DNA of 64,000 bases from Fodinicola feengrottensis (lineage in GTDB: Bacteria; Actinomycetota; Actinomycetes; Mycobacteriales; HKI-0501): contig NZ_WOTO01000010.1 in assembly GCF_010993775.1 (NCBI RefSeq), forward strand, positions 62,001 to 126,000, in the 5' to 3' direction. Under the pieces are notes generated by a model. That model saw nothing but the letters and a program-made list of their open reading frames with translations. It made no database searches and was not told where the DNA came from. Shown one piece after another: positions 37,614 to 46,604 of the stretch. Positions within the stretch are counted from its first letter, which is position 1. Every line of letters begins with the position of its first letter. The position numbers and the translations under genes are program-made.

Positions 37614-38370
37614 CTATTCCACGGTGAGGGTCAGTTGCTGGACGCCCCAGTCGTTGGCCTGGGTGCCGGGCAGCCAAACGTCGACGATGTCGTCCTTGAT
37701 CCAGCTGCCGATGTCCGCGGCATAGCAGTGTCCATAGCCGGGCACGTAAAACCGCGTTCCCCAGGGGATGTTCCGCGCGTCTACCGCGCAGAATCCGGGG
37801 CCGGCGTTGTAGCCCAGGGCGGTCTGGCCGGTGTCGTTGTACGACGTGACGCGATAGTTCAGCGTCGTACCCGGGGTCATCGCGTACGGCGCCAGCTGAT
37901 TCGCGCTGTTGAGCCGGTACGAGCGGGAAATCTGGCCGACCGAGGAGGCGGACGCGTTGTCGGCCGTCATCGCATAAACCTGGTAGTTCGCGTTCTGGCA
38001 GGGACTCGGGTCGGTAACCAGGAAACTGGGCTGGCCCCAGTCGCTGATCCACTGCAACGCCTGGCCGTTGCGAAATGCCCGGTACGCCACCGCGCCGGCG
38101 ACCCTGGCGAACGTGAAGGTGACTTTTCCGTCCGTACCAAGGCCACCGCTGACGCCGCCGGGCGCCGGCAGCCGGCCGCTCACGTCGACGGCGCCCACCA
38201 GGGTGCCGGGGCCGTGGCCGCCGGTCACCGGCCGAACGGGGATGGTGCCGGTGTAGAAGTGTTGGCAGGCAGGCAAAAGCCGCGGCCGCCGGAGTGGCCG
38301 GGGCCAGCAGCAGCCCGCCGACGGCGAGCGCCGCCAAGGTGAGGGCACCGCGAAAGAAGGGTTTGAGCAT
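37614..38370 (-). CDS. Secreted 3D-domain (double-psi beta-barrel) protein (one frame break)
   Basis: ATG at 38370, GGGAGG upstream. The signal peptide 'MLKPFFRGALTLAALAVGGLLLAPATPAAAA' is followed, after a frame change near 38275, by 'QHFYTGTIPVRPVTGGHGPGTLVGAVDVSGRLPAP'. The C-terminal 3D domain reads 'LNYRVTSYNDTGQTALGYNAGPGFCAVDARNIPWGTRFYVPGYGHCYAADIGSWIKDDIVDVWLPG', with the three-Asp signature A-D-I-G/D-D/D-V-W. Such domains occur in lytic transglycosylase-like and resuscitation-factor-like cell-wall proteins. It precedes the GH18 gene by 12 bp and is probably co-transcribed with it. Confidence 0.82.
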
Positions 38371-38699
38371 GACGTGAGCCTCCCGGGTGGGACCGAACCG
38401 GAGGAAACGCATGGTCGCGAGGTGATCACCTGCTGTCAGACCGTAGGTGTCCCCACCCACCCAGTCAAGAGATCTCGATCTTTAGCGTGAACATTCGGAA
38501 AATCTTCGCTGTTCGGACGAGCACGGCCATCTGAACCATGTTCGGACATCGCCGTGAGATCTGTCGAATTAGTCGCGTACGACCGAAAGAACCACTGGCC
38601 CGAATGCTCGCATCGACCGCCTTTCCTTTGGCTACAACTTGAACCAAGCACCGGCCCTGCACGCTCGACAGGGACCGAAAATAGCCATCGGAATGTTCG
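38371..38699. other. Intergenic region without a recognised gene
   Basis: 329 bp between the 3D-domain gene start and the TetR stop. The part near 38371-38420 should hold the promoter of the 3D/GH18 operon. Three TTCGGA-type words occur around 38495-38550, but they form no clear operator. I see no coding frame with actinobacterial codon bias. Confidence 0.5.
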
Positions 38700-39275
38700 T
38701 CAACCAGCTGACCAGCCGTCGTCCAACAAAGCGAAGATCTCCCGGGTGGCCTGCCGCGGGTCGTCGTACGCCTTGATGAGGTGACGGGCTTCCAGCGCGA
38801 AATGCGCCAGCGCGACGCACCGGACGTCGTCGTCGGGAGCACCGACCTCGGCCGCGATCGCCTGCGCGACCGCCGTTTCGTGCCGCATCCACATCCGGTG
38901 GGCGTAGTCGCGCAGCACCGGGGTGCCGTCGACCATCCGGAGAAACGCGGTGATCTCCGGAGTGCCCCCGTGCACCGATCTCACCATGTGGTCGCACAGC
39001 GACTGCGGGATCGACTGGCCGGGACGGCGGTCGCGTACGGCCGAGACCAGCTCCGCCTCGATGTCTTCGGCCTGGTCGAAAACCAACGCTTCCTTGCCGG
39101 AAAAGTGTTTGAACAAGGTCGTCACCGACACATCGGCGGCGTCGGCGATTTCCTTGACGCTCACGTGGTCGTAGCCACGCTCAAGAAAGAGCCGGAGCGC
39201 GGCGTCTGCCAACGCCTGGCGGGTCTGGGCCTTCTTGCGCTCGCGGCGCCCGATCGGCTCGGTCGATTCGGTCAC
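38700..39275 (-). CDS. TetR-family regulator of the flavin monooxygenase
   Basis: Intact, 191 aa from GTG. 'RRERKKAQTRQALADAALRLFLERGYDHVSVKEIADAADVSVTTLFKHFSGKEALVF' is the helix-turn-helix. The C-terminal domain contains 'SLCDHMVRSVHGGTPEITAFLRMVDGTPVLRDYAHRMWMRHETAVAQAIAAEVG'. It is divergent from the FAD monooxygenase gene, with an AAAGTG/CACTTT inverted repeat in the gap, and is probably its repressor. Confidence 0.92.
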   Translation of the reverse strand: MTESTEPIGRRERKKAQTRQALADAALRLFLERGYDHVSVKEIADAADVSVTTLFKHFSGKEALVFDQAEDIEAELVSAVRDRRPGQSIPQSLCDHMVRSVHGGTPEITAFLRMVDGTPVLRDYAHRMWMRHETAVAQAIAAEVGAPDDDVRCVALAHFALEARHLIKAYDDPRQATREIFALLDDGWSAG

Positions 39276-39308
39276 CAGTTCAGCGTACCTCAGAGTGAAC
39301 TGACTTTA

Positions 39309-39329
39309 AAAGTGTAGTGATTGCACTTT
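39309..39329. promoter_or_regulatory. Probable TetR operator
   Basis: AAAGTG and CACTTT face each other with a 9-bp AT-rich spacer in the 99-bp divergent gap between the TetR and monooxygenase genes. It is markedly AT-rich compared with its surroundings. Confidence 0.5.
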
Positions 39330-39374
39330 CGTAGTCGATGTGCTTATCTGGTCCTACGACAGAGAGGACATGAC

Positions 39375-40487
39375 ATGAGAACCACCGATAAACCCCGCAT
39401 CGCCATCGTCGGCGGCGGCCTCGGCGGGCTGGCCTGCGCCCGCGTCCTGCAGCTGCACGGGCACAGCGCCACCGTCTTCGAGTACGAGGAGACGCTCGGC
39501 GCGCGCTCCCAAGGCGGCACTCTCGACATGCACGAAGGCACCGGCCAGGTCGCTTTGTGGGCGGCCGGCCTCTTCGACGAGTTCACCGCGCTGGCCCGCC
39601 CGGAGGGGCAGGAGTGGCGCAGGATCGACCACCTCAGCGGCCTCGTAGTCCAGGACAACCAGCCCGAGGACGGCCCGGAATCCCGGCCGGAAATCGACCG
39701 CGGCCAGCTGCGCGGCATCCTGCTGAACTCGCTGACCGCCGGTACGGTCCGATGGAACGCCCAGGTCACCGCCGTCACCACCCTCGGCGACGGCACCTGG
39801 CAGCTGGTTTTCGCCCATGGCAGCAGCGAAACCTTCGATCTCGTGGTCGGCGCCGACGGCGCCTGGTCACGCGTACGAGCGGCTCTGACCGGCGCCGAGC
39901 CGCTCTACACCGGCGTTTCGTTCATCGAGGTCGGCTTCGACGATGCGGACCGCCGGCATGCCGAGCTCGCCCGGTTGACCGGCAACGGCACGATGATCGC
40001 GAAGGCACCCGGCCTGTCGTTTTTCGTCCAGCGCAACAGCAATGCGCATCTCCGCGCCTACATCGCCATGCGTACGCCGGAGAACTGGCATCAGGCTGTC
40101 GGCCTGGATTTCGCGGACACGGCGGCCGTACGAGCCCACCTACTGACGATTTTCGCTGGATGGCACGACAATCTCCTCGATGTTCTGCGCAACAACGACG
40201 GCGGCTTCATTCACCGGCCGCTCTACAAGCTGCCGGTGCCGCATGTCTGGGAGCACACCCCCGGCCTCACCTTGCTGGGCGACGCGGCCCATCTGATGCC
40301 GCCGCTCGGGCTGGGCGCCAACCTCGCGATGCTCGACGGCGTCGAACTCGCCGCCGCTGTCGACACCGAATCCAGCCTCGATGAAGCGGTGCGTACGTAC
40401 GAATCCATCATGCTGCCACGCTCGACGGATGCCGCGAAACGCACCGGCGAAGGCCTCGATCACCTGATGCCACCGGTCACCGCGTGA
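39375..40487 (+). CDS. TetX-like FAD-dependent monooxygenase
   Basis: An intact 370-aa class-A flavoprotein monooxygenase. 'RIAIVGGGLGGLACARVLQLHGHSATVFEYEE' is the GxGxxG dinucleotide fold, 'ARSQGGTLDMHEGTGQVALWAAGLFDEF' resembles tetracycline-destructase sequences, 'VVGADGAWSRVRAALTG' is the DG motif, and 'LTLLGDAAHLMPPLGLGANLAMLDGVELA' is the GD motif. It needs NADPH and O2. Homologues hydroxylate tetracyclines or other aromatic compounds; the substrate here is not known. Control by the divergent TetR is likely, which fits inducible detoxification. Confidence 0.9.
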   Translation: MRTTDKPRIAIVGGGLGGLACARVLQLHGHSATVFEYEETLGARSQGGTLDMHEGTGQVALWAAGLFDEFTALARPEGQEWRRIDHLSGLVVQDNQPEDGPESRPEIDRGQLRGILLNSLTAGTVRWNAQVTAVTTLGDGTWQLVFAHGSSETFDLVVGADGAWSRVRAALTGAEPLYTGVSFIEVGFDDADRRHAELARLTGNGTMIAKAPGLSFFVQRNSNAHLRAYIAMRTPENWHQAVGLDFADTAAVRAHLLTIFAGWHDNLLDVLRNNDGGFIHRPLYKLPVPHVWEHTPGLTLLGDAAHLMPPLGLGANLAMLDGVELAAAVDTESSLDEAVRTYESIMLPRSTDAAKRTGEGLDHLMPPVTA

Positions 40488-40533
40488 CCGGGACGGTCCT
40501 GCCCCGCGGCGGCAGGACCGTCCCCAGTGGACG

Positions 40534-40845
40534 TCAGCAGAAGCCACCCTCGAAATCGGCTGTCCGGATGTTGAACTCCAGGCCCAGGTCGGTAGTTGTG
40601 TTGGCCAACGCGCAAAAAGTCCAGTTGTCCCCGAACCAGGTGTGCACCACGACCACCACGTTGCGGCCGTCCGGCGCGCAGTGGCCGTAATGCGCGTGCC
40701 ACGGACCGGACGAGTCCGCCCAGAAACCACAGGTCGCCGGCGGGCCGTCCAGATGCACAGCGGCGGCCGCCGGCTGGGCCGCGACACCCGCGAGCAGGCC
40801 GCCCCCGAGGGCGGCGGTGGCCAGCGCGATCGCGAACTTCTTCAT
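40534..40845 (-). CDS. Small secreted cysteine-containing protein
   Basis: ATG at 40845 with GAGGAG upstream gives a 103-aa precursor: signal peptide 'MKKFAIALATAALGGGLLAGVAAQPAAAA', then a mature domain of about 70 residues with four Cys ('ATCGFWADSSGPWHAHYGHCAPDGRNVVVVVHTWFGDNWTFCALANTTTDLGLEFNIRTADFEGGFC'). The Cys spacing and aromatic-rich strands suggest a disulfide-bonded beta fold. It is reminiscent of the DUF6355 family annotated in natural-product contexts, but I am not sure. Monocistronic. Confidence 0.7.
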   Translation of the reverse strand: MKKFAIALATAALGGGLLAGVAAQPAAAAVHLDGPPATCGFWADSSGPWHAHYGHCAPDGRNVVVVVHTWFGDNWTFCALANTTTDLGLEFNIRTADFEGGFC

Positions 40846-41072
40846 GGGAATCTCCTCATCTGGCGGTGCATCCCGCCACCCAAATCCGACAACCACGCCC
40901 GATGCGCGGTCACCTTCACAAACGCCCCCAGCGGTGACGAGTCACACTGAAAAGGATGATTTTCCGTTTAGGTCGATAACCCGGCATGTCACCAGAAGAA
41001 GCCCAGCCGAGGCGGCCCTCGGGAGCAGCCGTAGGCTGTTTGTTGCAGATCGATGGCAACAAAGGGAGTGGG

Positions 41073-41915
41073 ATGCCCGAACCGGAAGTCGCGCGGCCTG
41101 GTGACCGCGACAGGACGGAGCGGATCAGCCGCCGAACGCTGCTGCGGGCCGGCGCGACCGTGCCGCTACTGCTGAGCGCGGCCGCTTGCGCGCGCGACCC
41201 CGCCGGCGAGTACGCCACCACCGCCATCGAAGTCCGCGGCTCCGCCGGAGCCCCCACCCCGTCACCAACCCCGACCACTTTTCCGGTGCAACAAAAGGCG
41301 ATTTACACGCTCGCTGAATACGCGGCTCGTACGCCCGGTGCGCAGCCGTTTGCGGCCAAGGCGATCGCGCTGACCCTCGACGACGGCCCGCACGCGGTGT
41401 GGACGCCGAAAATGCTGCGGCTGCTCAAACAGCTGGACATCCACGCCACCTTTTTCATGATCGGTGTGCAGGCGAAAGGCCATCCGGATCTGATCAAGGC
41501 GATCCACGACGGCGGCCACGCGCTCGGAAACCACACGTACAACCATCTCGAAACGCTGCCGCACCTGTCCGTACCGAACATCCGGCAGCAGATCGTCGCC
41601 ACCCAGGACGCGGTCTTCAAAGCATGCGGTGCCTATCCCCGAGTTTTTTTCCGTGCTCCCGGCGGAAACTGGGGGCCGCCGGTGTTCGCCGAGGTGGCCG
41701 CGGCCGGCATGATGCCGATCCACTGGCAGACCGACACCAACGACTGGACCCGGCCCGGCACCAGCTCGATCGAGCGCCGGGTGGCCGGCGCTCCGGTCGG
41801 TTCCATCGTGCTCTGCCACGACGGCGGCGGCGACCGGTCCGAGACGATCGCCGCGCTCACCCAGGCCGTGCCAGCGCTAAAAGCCCGCGGCTATCAGTTC
41901 GTGACGCTCGCTTGA
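41073..41915 (+). CDS. Polysaccharide deacetylase (CE4/NodB), Tat lipoprotein
   Basis: Start ATG at 41073 (AAAGGGAG upstream). The 280-aa protein has a twin-arginine signal 'RISRRTLLRAGATVPLLLSAAAC' ending in a lipobox Cys39, and a Pro/Thr linker. The NodB domain motif 1 is 'LTLDDGPH' (D103, D104); motif 2 is 'GNHTYNH' (H154, H158); 'RAPGGNWG' is motif 3 and 'SIVLCHDGGGDRSET' holds the late catalytic His. It is expected to remove N- or O-acetyl groups from peptidoglycan, chitin or another surface polysaccharide at the outer face of the membrane. Confidence 0.92.
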   Translation: MPEPEVARPGDRDRTERISRRTLLRAGATVPLLLSAAACARDPAGEYATTAIEVRGSAGAPTPSPTPTTFPVQQKAIYTLAEYAARTPGAQPFAAKAIALTLDDGPHAVWTPKMLRLLKQLDIHATFFMIGVQAKGHPDLIKAIHDGGHALGNHTYNHLETLPHLSVPNIRQQIVATQDAVFKACGAYPRVFFRAPGGNWGPPVFAEVAAAGMMPIHWQTDTNDWTRPGTSSIERRVAGAPVGSIVLCHDGGGDRSETIAALTQAVPALKARGYQFVTLA

Positions 41916-42035
41916 CTCGCTAACCTTCCGCGTACCGAGCCTGAAACAGGCGGCGTGGCTTCGCGTTTCGCGACCTCATTTGAGGTACGGTTCCGTGAAG
42001 TCAGGGAGGTCGGCGAAATCGGGGGAGCTGGTCAG

Positions 42036-42685
42036 ATGGGCGCACGGATCGTGGTCGAGGCGGCGGCCGTCGACCGGCTGGCCGAGCTGGGCTTGAGCGT
42101 GCAGATCCTGGAGCGGGTGTGTGCGCCGCGCGGACGCCGAGGTGAGTACGTGCACGCCGCTGGATCCGCCGATGATGGCCGGCCTGATCCGGTGGGCCCG
42201 GACCGCCCGCTACCTGCGTGAGGAGCTGGTGCCGGCGGGCTGGCACTTCGACAACCCGCAGAACCTGCCGCGCACGATTCACCCGAGCGGCGACTTCGCG
42301 ATCGTGGCGATCACCGGCGACGAGCTCACCGGCGGGCTGGATGTGTTGCCCACCACCAAGCATCCGCGCGGCCCAGCCACCGCGCTCGCGGTGGCCACCA
42401 ACGAGCAACTCAACTCCCCTTCGACTTCGACGGCTTCGACTTCGGGCTGGCCCCGGGCCGGACGCTGGACGCCGGCCATCTGCTGACCTGGATCCTGCTT
42501 TTTCCGTGCACGACGAGGCGTTCCAGGTCGAGCTGTCGCTGCCGGACGCGATCGAGGATGGCCGGATCACCGGCTGGGCCGAACGGATCATCGTGCCGCC
42601 GTTCCCGCGCGAGCCGGTCGCGCTCCCGGACGTCTCGGCGGATCTGTCGATGGGCGAGATCGTCGTCGAGGTCAACCGCAGGTAG
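42036..42685 (+). CDS. Hypothetical partner of XRE-ImmA (frame breaks)
   Basis: ATG at 42036 with GGGGGAG upstream: 'MGARIVVEAAAVDRLAELGLSVQILERV', then after a shift near 42120 'RRADAEVSTCTPLDPPMMAGLIRWARTARYLREELVPAGWHFDNPQNLPRTIHPSGDFAIVAITGDELTGG', and after further shifts near 42415 and 42495 'HDEAFQVELSLPDAIEDGRITGWAERIIVPPFPREPVALPDVSADLSMGEIVVEVNRR'. About 217 aa, cytosolic, no known motif. It sits 12 bp before an XRE-ImmA fusion gene. By analogy with two-gene protease-sensor or toxin-antitoxin modules it could be the substrate or partner, but I do not recognise the family. Confidence 0.65.
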
Positions 42686-42697
42686 GGAGGCCCGGCG

Positions 42698-43793
42698 GTG
42701 CTTACTCCATCCCGGCTTGTCATCGCACGAAAACGGCGTGGTCTGACGTTGACCCGGCTCGCCGAACTGGCTGGCCTGAGCACCCGCAGTATTTCGTTGT
42801 ACGAGAACGGACATCAGACCCCGTCCGAGGAAACTTTGTTGCTACTGGCCGAGATTCTCGGCGTCTCGCCAGCTTTTCTGGGCGCCGCCGACCTCGACGA
42901 GATCCCGCCGGACGCGGTGAGCTTCCGGGCGCTGAGCAAGATGACCGCCCGCGAGCGCGACCGCGCGCTCAGCTCCGGCCGGATCGCGCTGCTGATCAGC
43001 GACTGGATCGATGCCCGGTTCGAGCTGCCGCGGCGCAGATCCCGACGCTGAGTGGCTATCACCCGGAGTCGGCGGCCGAGGTCGTACGAGCACGATGGGG
43101 GTTGGGCGAGCGGCCGATCGGCAACATCCTGCACCTGCTCGAAGCACATGGCGCTCGGATTTATTCGCTCACCGTGGAAAACAACGACCTGGACGCCCTG
43201 TCGTTCTACTGGCATTGGCAGCCGTACATTTTCCTCAGCACCACCAAATCCGGTGAACGCGGTCGCTTCGACGCCGCCCACGAACTGGGCCACCTGGTCC
43301 TGCATGGCGAGCACGAAGTGCCGCATCGACCGTCCGCGGAGGTCGAGGCGAACCGGTTCGCGGCGGCTTTTTTGATGCCCAGAGCCAGTGTTCTCGCGCA
43401 CGGCTTGAACGACGCGACCGTCGATCGCATTCTGACGGCCAAGCAGACCTGGAAAGTGGCCGCGATGGCGCTCACCCACCGGCTGCACGAGCTGGACCTG
43501 CTGACCGAGTGAGGGGCTACCGCACGGCCTGCGTGCAGCTGTCCCGACTGGGCTATCGGCGCAGCGAGCCGGAAGGGATCCCGCGCGAGTCTTCCCAGTT
43601 GCTGGCCAAGGTTTTCCGGTCCGTACGGGACGAAGGCGAGTCGCCGGCGACCATCGCGGCCGCCATCGGGATCACCCCGGACGAACTGCAGGCGCACGTC
43701 TTTGGGCTCACGTTGACCGCGGTCAGCGGCGATCGGCAGCCAGGCTCCCGGGCCGGCAAGGGAGAACTCCGGCTGCTGCCGCCCGTACGATAA
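42698..43793 (+). CDS. XRE HTH - ImmA/IrrE metallopeptidase fusion (frame breaks)
   Basis: GTG at 42698 with AGGGAGG upstream. Residues 1-65 are an XRE helix-turn-helix ('RLVIARKRRGLTLTRLAELAGLSTRSISLYENGHQTPSEETLLLLAEILGVSPAFL'). After a shift near 43025, 'GERPIGNILHLLEAHGARIYSL' and 'FDAAHELGHLVLHG' form the M78 zinc peptidase with HExxH. A further shift at 43502-43507 hides the C-terminal region 'YRTACVQLSRLGYRRSEPEGIPRESSQLLAKVFRSV...GITPDELQAHVFGL', so I place the end at 43793. Such fusions sense stress and cleave a repressor or partner. Co-transcribed with the upstream hypothetical gene. Confidence 0.82.
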
Positions 43794-43828
43794 CCCGCAC
43801 CAGCGCGCGGCCGGTATCGTGCGTTTCC

Positions 43829-45090
43829 ATGGGCATCGAAGTGTGGGTTCGGGGCGAGGTGGACCAGCCGGCGGCCACCGACCTGCTGGTCCGCGCGGCG
43901 GCCTGGTTCGGGAACCGGGTCGGTGACGAACTGCTGCACGCGACCGTCGGCGCCGACCGGCAGCAGCGGCCGAGGCTTCTCGTGAGCCTCTACCCAGGTG
44001 CCGAGGACGTCGAGATCACCTTGGATGAGACGCGCCTGGAGGTGTCCGGCAAAACGTCGACGATCGGCCCCGGCTATCACGCGTATGTGTGCGAGTTACT
44101 CGAAGAACTCGGTGCCGAGCTGAGCATCGGCTGGCTGCCGCCGGCGCAGGACGAGGACGACTATTTCCGCACTCGCGACGCGGGTGCCCTCGAGCTGGAG
44201 TTCCTGAACTGGCTGAACGGCCTCGCCCGGTTCGCGGTGGACAAGTTCGAAACCGGCGGCGCGCAGGGCATCACGGTGTCGATGCCGCTGTCCGTACGGT
44301 TCGTCGAGGACTCGTTCATGATCACCCCAATGGGTCCGCGCAGCGTCGACTGGGCCCGCGAGGTGGCCCGTGACCCGCGCCGAGGGATCGACGTTTTTCC
44401 CTGGTGGGATCCCGGAAAAGACGGCTCGTACGCGCTCGGCCGGGCGATGGTTTTGATGTGGCAGGACGTGCCGTGGCGGGCGCCGACCGACGACGACGAG
44501 ATGGCTCTGCTGCGCCGGGTGGACACGTTGTTGACCCAGGCCGACACGCTCACCGCCACCTCGCCACTGCCGTGGGCCGAATGGGGCGAGATTCTGACCT
44601 ATTTGGGAGAATCCCGGCAGGAAGTGGAAACCCGGGCGGCTTCCTCGTTGCCGCCGCAAATCGGCTACCGGCGCGGCGAGGCGTGGAACGAGCTGAGCGG
44701 CCAGTGGTGGGTGCGTACGCCTGGCGCCTTCGTCGGGCGGTTTGAGGACGAAGGCAGCTGGTCAGCCTTTGACGGCGTGCTGACGCTCTGGTTTTCTTCT
44801 TTCGCCATCAAAAAAAGACGACGGCAGCCTGGCGCCGGTGGACGGCATCCTGCCGGAGTCGGCGCCCACCGACGGCCGGCCGGTAAGTTTGCCGGCGCTG
44901 GACGGCACGCCCTATCGGGCCAGCCTGTCGGTGGCCGACGACGACGAGAACGGCGAATATCTCTGTCTCACCACCGAAGTGGCCGCACCCGGCCGCCTCG
45001 GCCTCTCACCGTCGCGTTCTCCGACCAGACCAGGCCGACCTCAGCAAAGCCGTGGACATCGCCAGCACGTTGCGCAACGGCTCGCCGTAG
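43829..45090 (+). CDS. Hypothetical protein (several frame breaks near the 3' end)
   Basis: ATG at 43829. About 330 residues are read without interruption: 'MGIEVWVRGEVDQPAATDLLVRAAAWFGNRVGDELLHATVGADRQQRPRLLVSLYPGAEDVEITL', later 'ELEFLNWLNGLARFAVDKFETGGAQGITVSMPLSVRFVEDSF' and 'WAREVARDPRRGIDVFPWWDPGKDGSYALGRAMVLMWQDVPWRAPTDDDE'. Shifts near 44815 (A-run), 44995 and 45035 lead to the end 'ADLSKAVDIASTLRNGSP' at 45090. About 420 aa, acidic, Trp-rich, no signal peptide or membrane span. I do not recognise the family. Confidence 0.65.
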
Positions 45091-45121
45091 CGGCCACCTT
45101 GTCGTAACGGCCACCTTGTCG
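45087..45121. repeat. 17-bp tandem duplication
   Basis: GTAGCGGCCACCTTGTC is followed immediately by GTAACGGCCACCTTGTC, one mismatch in 17. It overlaps the stop codon of the preceding hypothetical gene, so one unit is coding and the other not. Confidence 0.8.
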
Positions 45122-45181
45122 CGCAGGTCAAGCACCGATCTCCTAGGCTTGGGAGACTGATCACCAGGCGAAGGGCCAGCC

Positions 45182-45649
45182 ATGGCGAGTGTCACCGTGC
45201 GGCTCCGCTACCGGGTGCTGACCGGCCCTGACGACGCCGAGTTCTGCCGCCGGGTTTCGGAGGCGTTGGACGAGGGTTATGAGCTGCACGGCAGCCCGGC
45301 TCTTACGTACGACGGCACCCGTACGGTCGTCGCCCAGGCCGTCGTCCTCCCGCCGTACGCGGCCGCGTCCTTCCGACCGTCCGCGATCAGCGCCAACCCG
45401 ATCGTCGACCAGGCGCCCGTGTCCCCTTCTGCCCCAGTGGCTTCGTCGACCCAAGCCCCTTCCTCGAGCGCTGCCTCGTCCTCGAGCACAGCCCCAGCGG
45501 CCGAAGCCCAGTCCGCCCGCCCCGCCGGCCGCAACCACGACCAACGGACACCACACCCCCGAAACACGCGGCCGGCTCGTAGTCCGGTCGCCGCACACCT
45601 CGGCCGAGGAGAAAAAGTCGCCCCTGAGATTCCCCCAGAACCTGGGTAG
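45182..45649 (+). CDS. DUF1737 domain protein with low-complexity tail
   Basis: Intact, 155 aa. Residues 8-58 ('YRVLTGPDDAEFCRRVSEALDEGYELHGSPALTYDGTRTVVAQAVVLP') are a DUF1737 domain, a small fold of unknown function found in many bacteria. The remaining 95 residues are Ala/Pro/Ser/Thr-rich ('SSTQAPSSSAASSSSTAP'), ending in a basic segment, and look disordered. The start ATG was chosen at 45182 at the family N-terminus. A terminator-like hairpin overlaps the 3' end. Confidence 0.82.
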   Translation: MASVTVRLRYRVLTGPDDAEFCRRVSEALDEGYELHGSPALTYDGTRTVVAQAVVLPPYAAASFRPSAISANPIVDQAPVSPSAPVASSTQAPSSSAASSSSTAPAAEAQSARPAGRNHDQRTPHPRNTRPARSPVAAHLGRGEKVAPEIPPEPG

Positions 45650-45673
45650 GAAATCCTCCACGGTTCTGGGGGA
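45631..45673. terminator. Hairpin between DUF1737 and hydrolase genes
   Basis: TCCCCCAGAACC and GGTTCTGGGGGA are exact 12-nt complements separated by 19 nt, and the hairpin lies where two genes converge (stops 45649 and 45685). No T-run follows; a bidirectional terminator is likely. Confidence 0.6.
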
Positions 45674-45684
45674 CCTCATCTCGT

Positions 45685-46604
45685 TCAGGTGTCGAGTTTT
45701 TCGCGCAGCCACTTGCCAGTCTCGGCGATACTCGCGTCCATTTCGGGCAACCGTCCGGCCAGCAGTTGGAAGGCGTGTGGCATGCCGTCGGCAACGTGCA
45801 GGGCGACCTCTACGCCGGATTCCTTGGCCAGCGCGGCGAACCGCCGCACGCTGTCCAGCAACGTCTCGTCGTCGCCACACGTCAGCAGCAACGGCCCAAG
45901 CCCGGCCGGATTGGCATACAACGGATTGGCCAACGGATCGGTCGGGGACCGTCCACCGAGGAACATCGGCGCGACGGCGTGCACCAACTGCCGGGAAATG
46001 GCCACGTCGACGCCCGCATTGGAGTCGAACGTCGGCCCGTTCGCCTCCATGTCATACCAAGGCGAAAACGCCACGACCGCCGCCGGCAACGGCCGGTTAT
46101 CCAGTTTGAGCGCGAGCGCCGCACCGGTTGCGATGTTGCCGCCGGCGGAGTCCCCGGCAAGGCGATCTTCGACGGTGGGAAACCCTGGGCGAGCAGCCAC
46201 TCGTACAGGGACCGCGCGTCTTCGAGCTGTGCCGGAAATGGGTTCGCCGGCGCCAGCCGGTAGTCCGGGATCAGCGTACGAATGCCCGCCGCCTTGGCCA
46301 GATGCGCGGCGATTTTCCGGTAGCTTTCCTTCGAGCCGCTGACGAAGCACCGCCGTGGAAGTAGACCAACACCGCCTCGGAATCGCACTCGTTCGGGTTC
46401 GCCCAGATCGCGGGCAAGCCAGCCGCGGTGAGCTCCTCGTAAGTGACGTCGGCCGGTTCCTTGGTGAGCGCGTGGAACCGGTCGGCGCCGCCCAGGTCGA
46501 TCGCCGGGGTCGACGGCCATCACGGCTGCCGTGGTCGCGGCCATGGCCGTGGGCGCGCATGCCGCGAACGTTTCGCGCAGCTCGGACCATTCCTTGCTCG
46601 TCAT
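45685..46604 (-). CDS. Alpha/beta hydrolase, HSL/acetyl-esterase type (frame breaks)
   Basis: The N-terminus 'MTSKEWSELRETFAACAPTAMAATTAAVMAV' begins at 46604. The oxyanion motif HGGAF is recovered around 46350 after frame correction ('VLVYFHGGAFVSGSKESYRKIAAHLAKAAGIRTLIPDYRLAPANPFPAQLEDARSLYEWLL'). The nucleophile elbow is 'GDSAGGNIATGAALAL', and 'GDDETLLDSVRRFAALAKESGVEVALHVADGMPHAF' supplies the Asp and His. Frame changes lie near 46505, 46345 and 46165. Length about 305 aa. It begins in an ATGA overlap with the upstream SDR gene, so the two form an operon. Confidence 0.85.
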
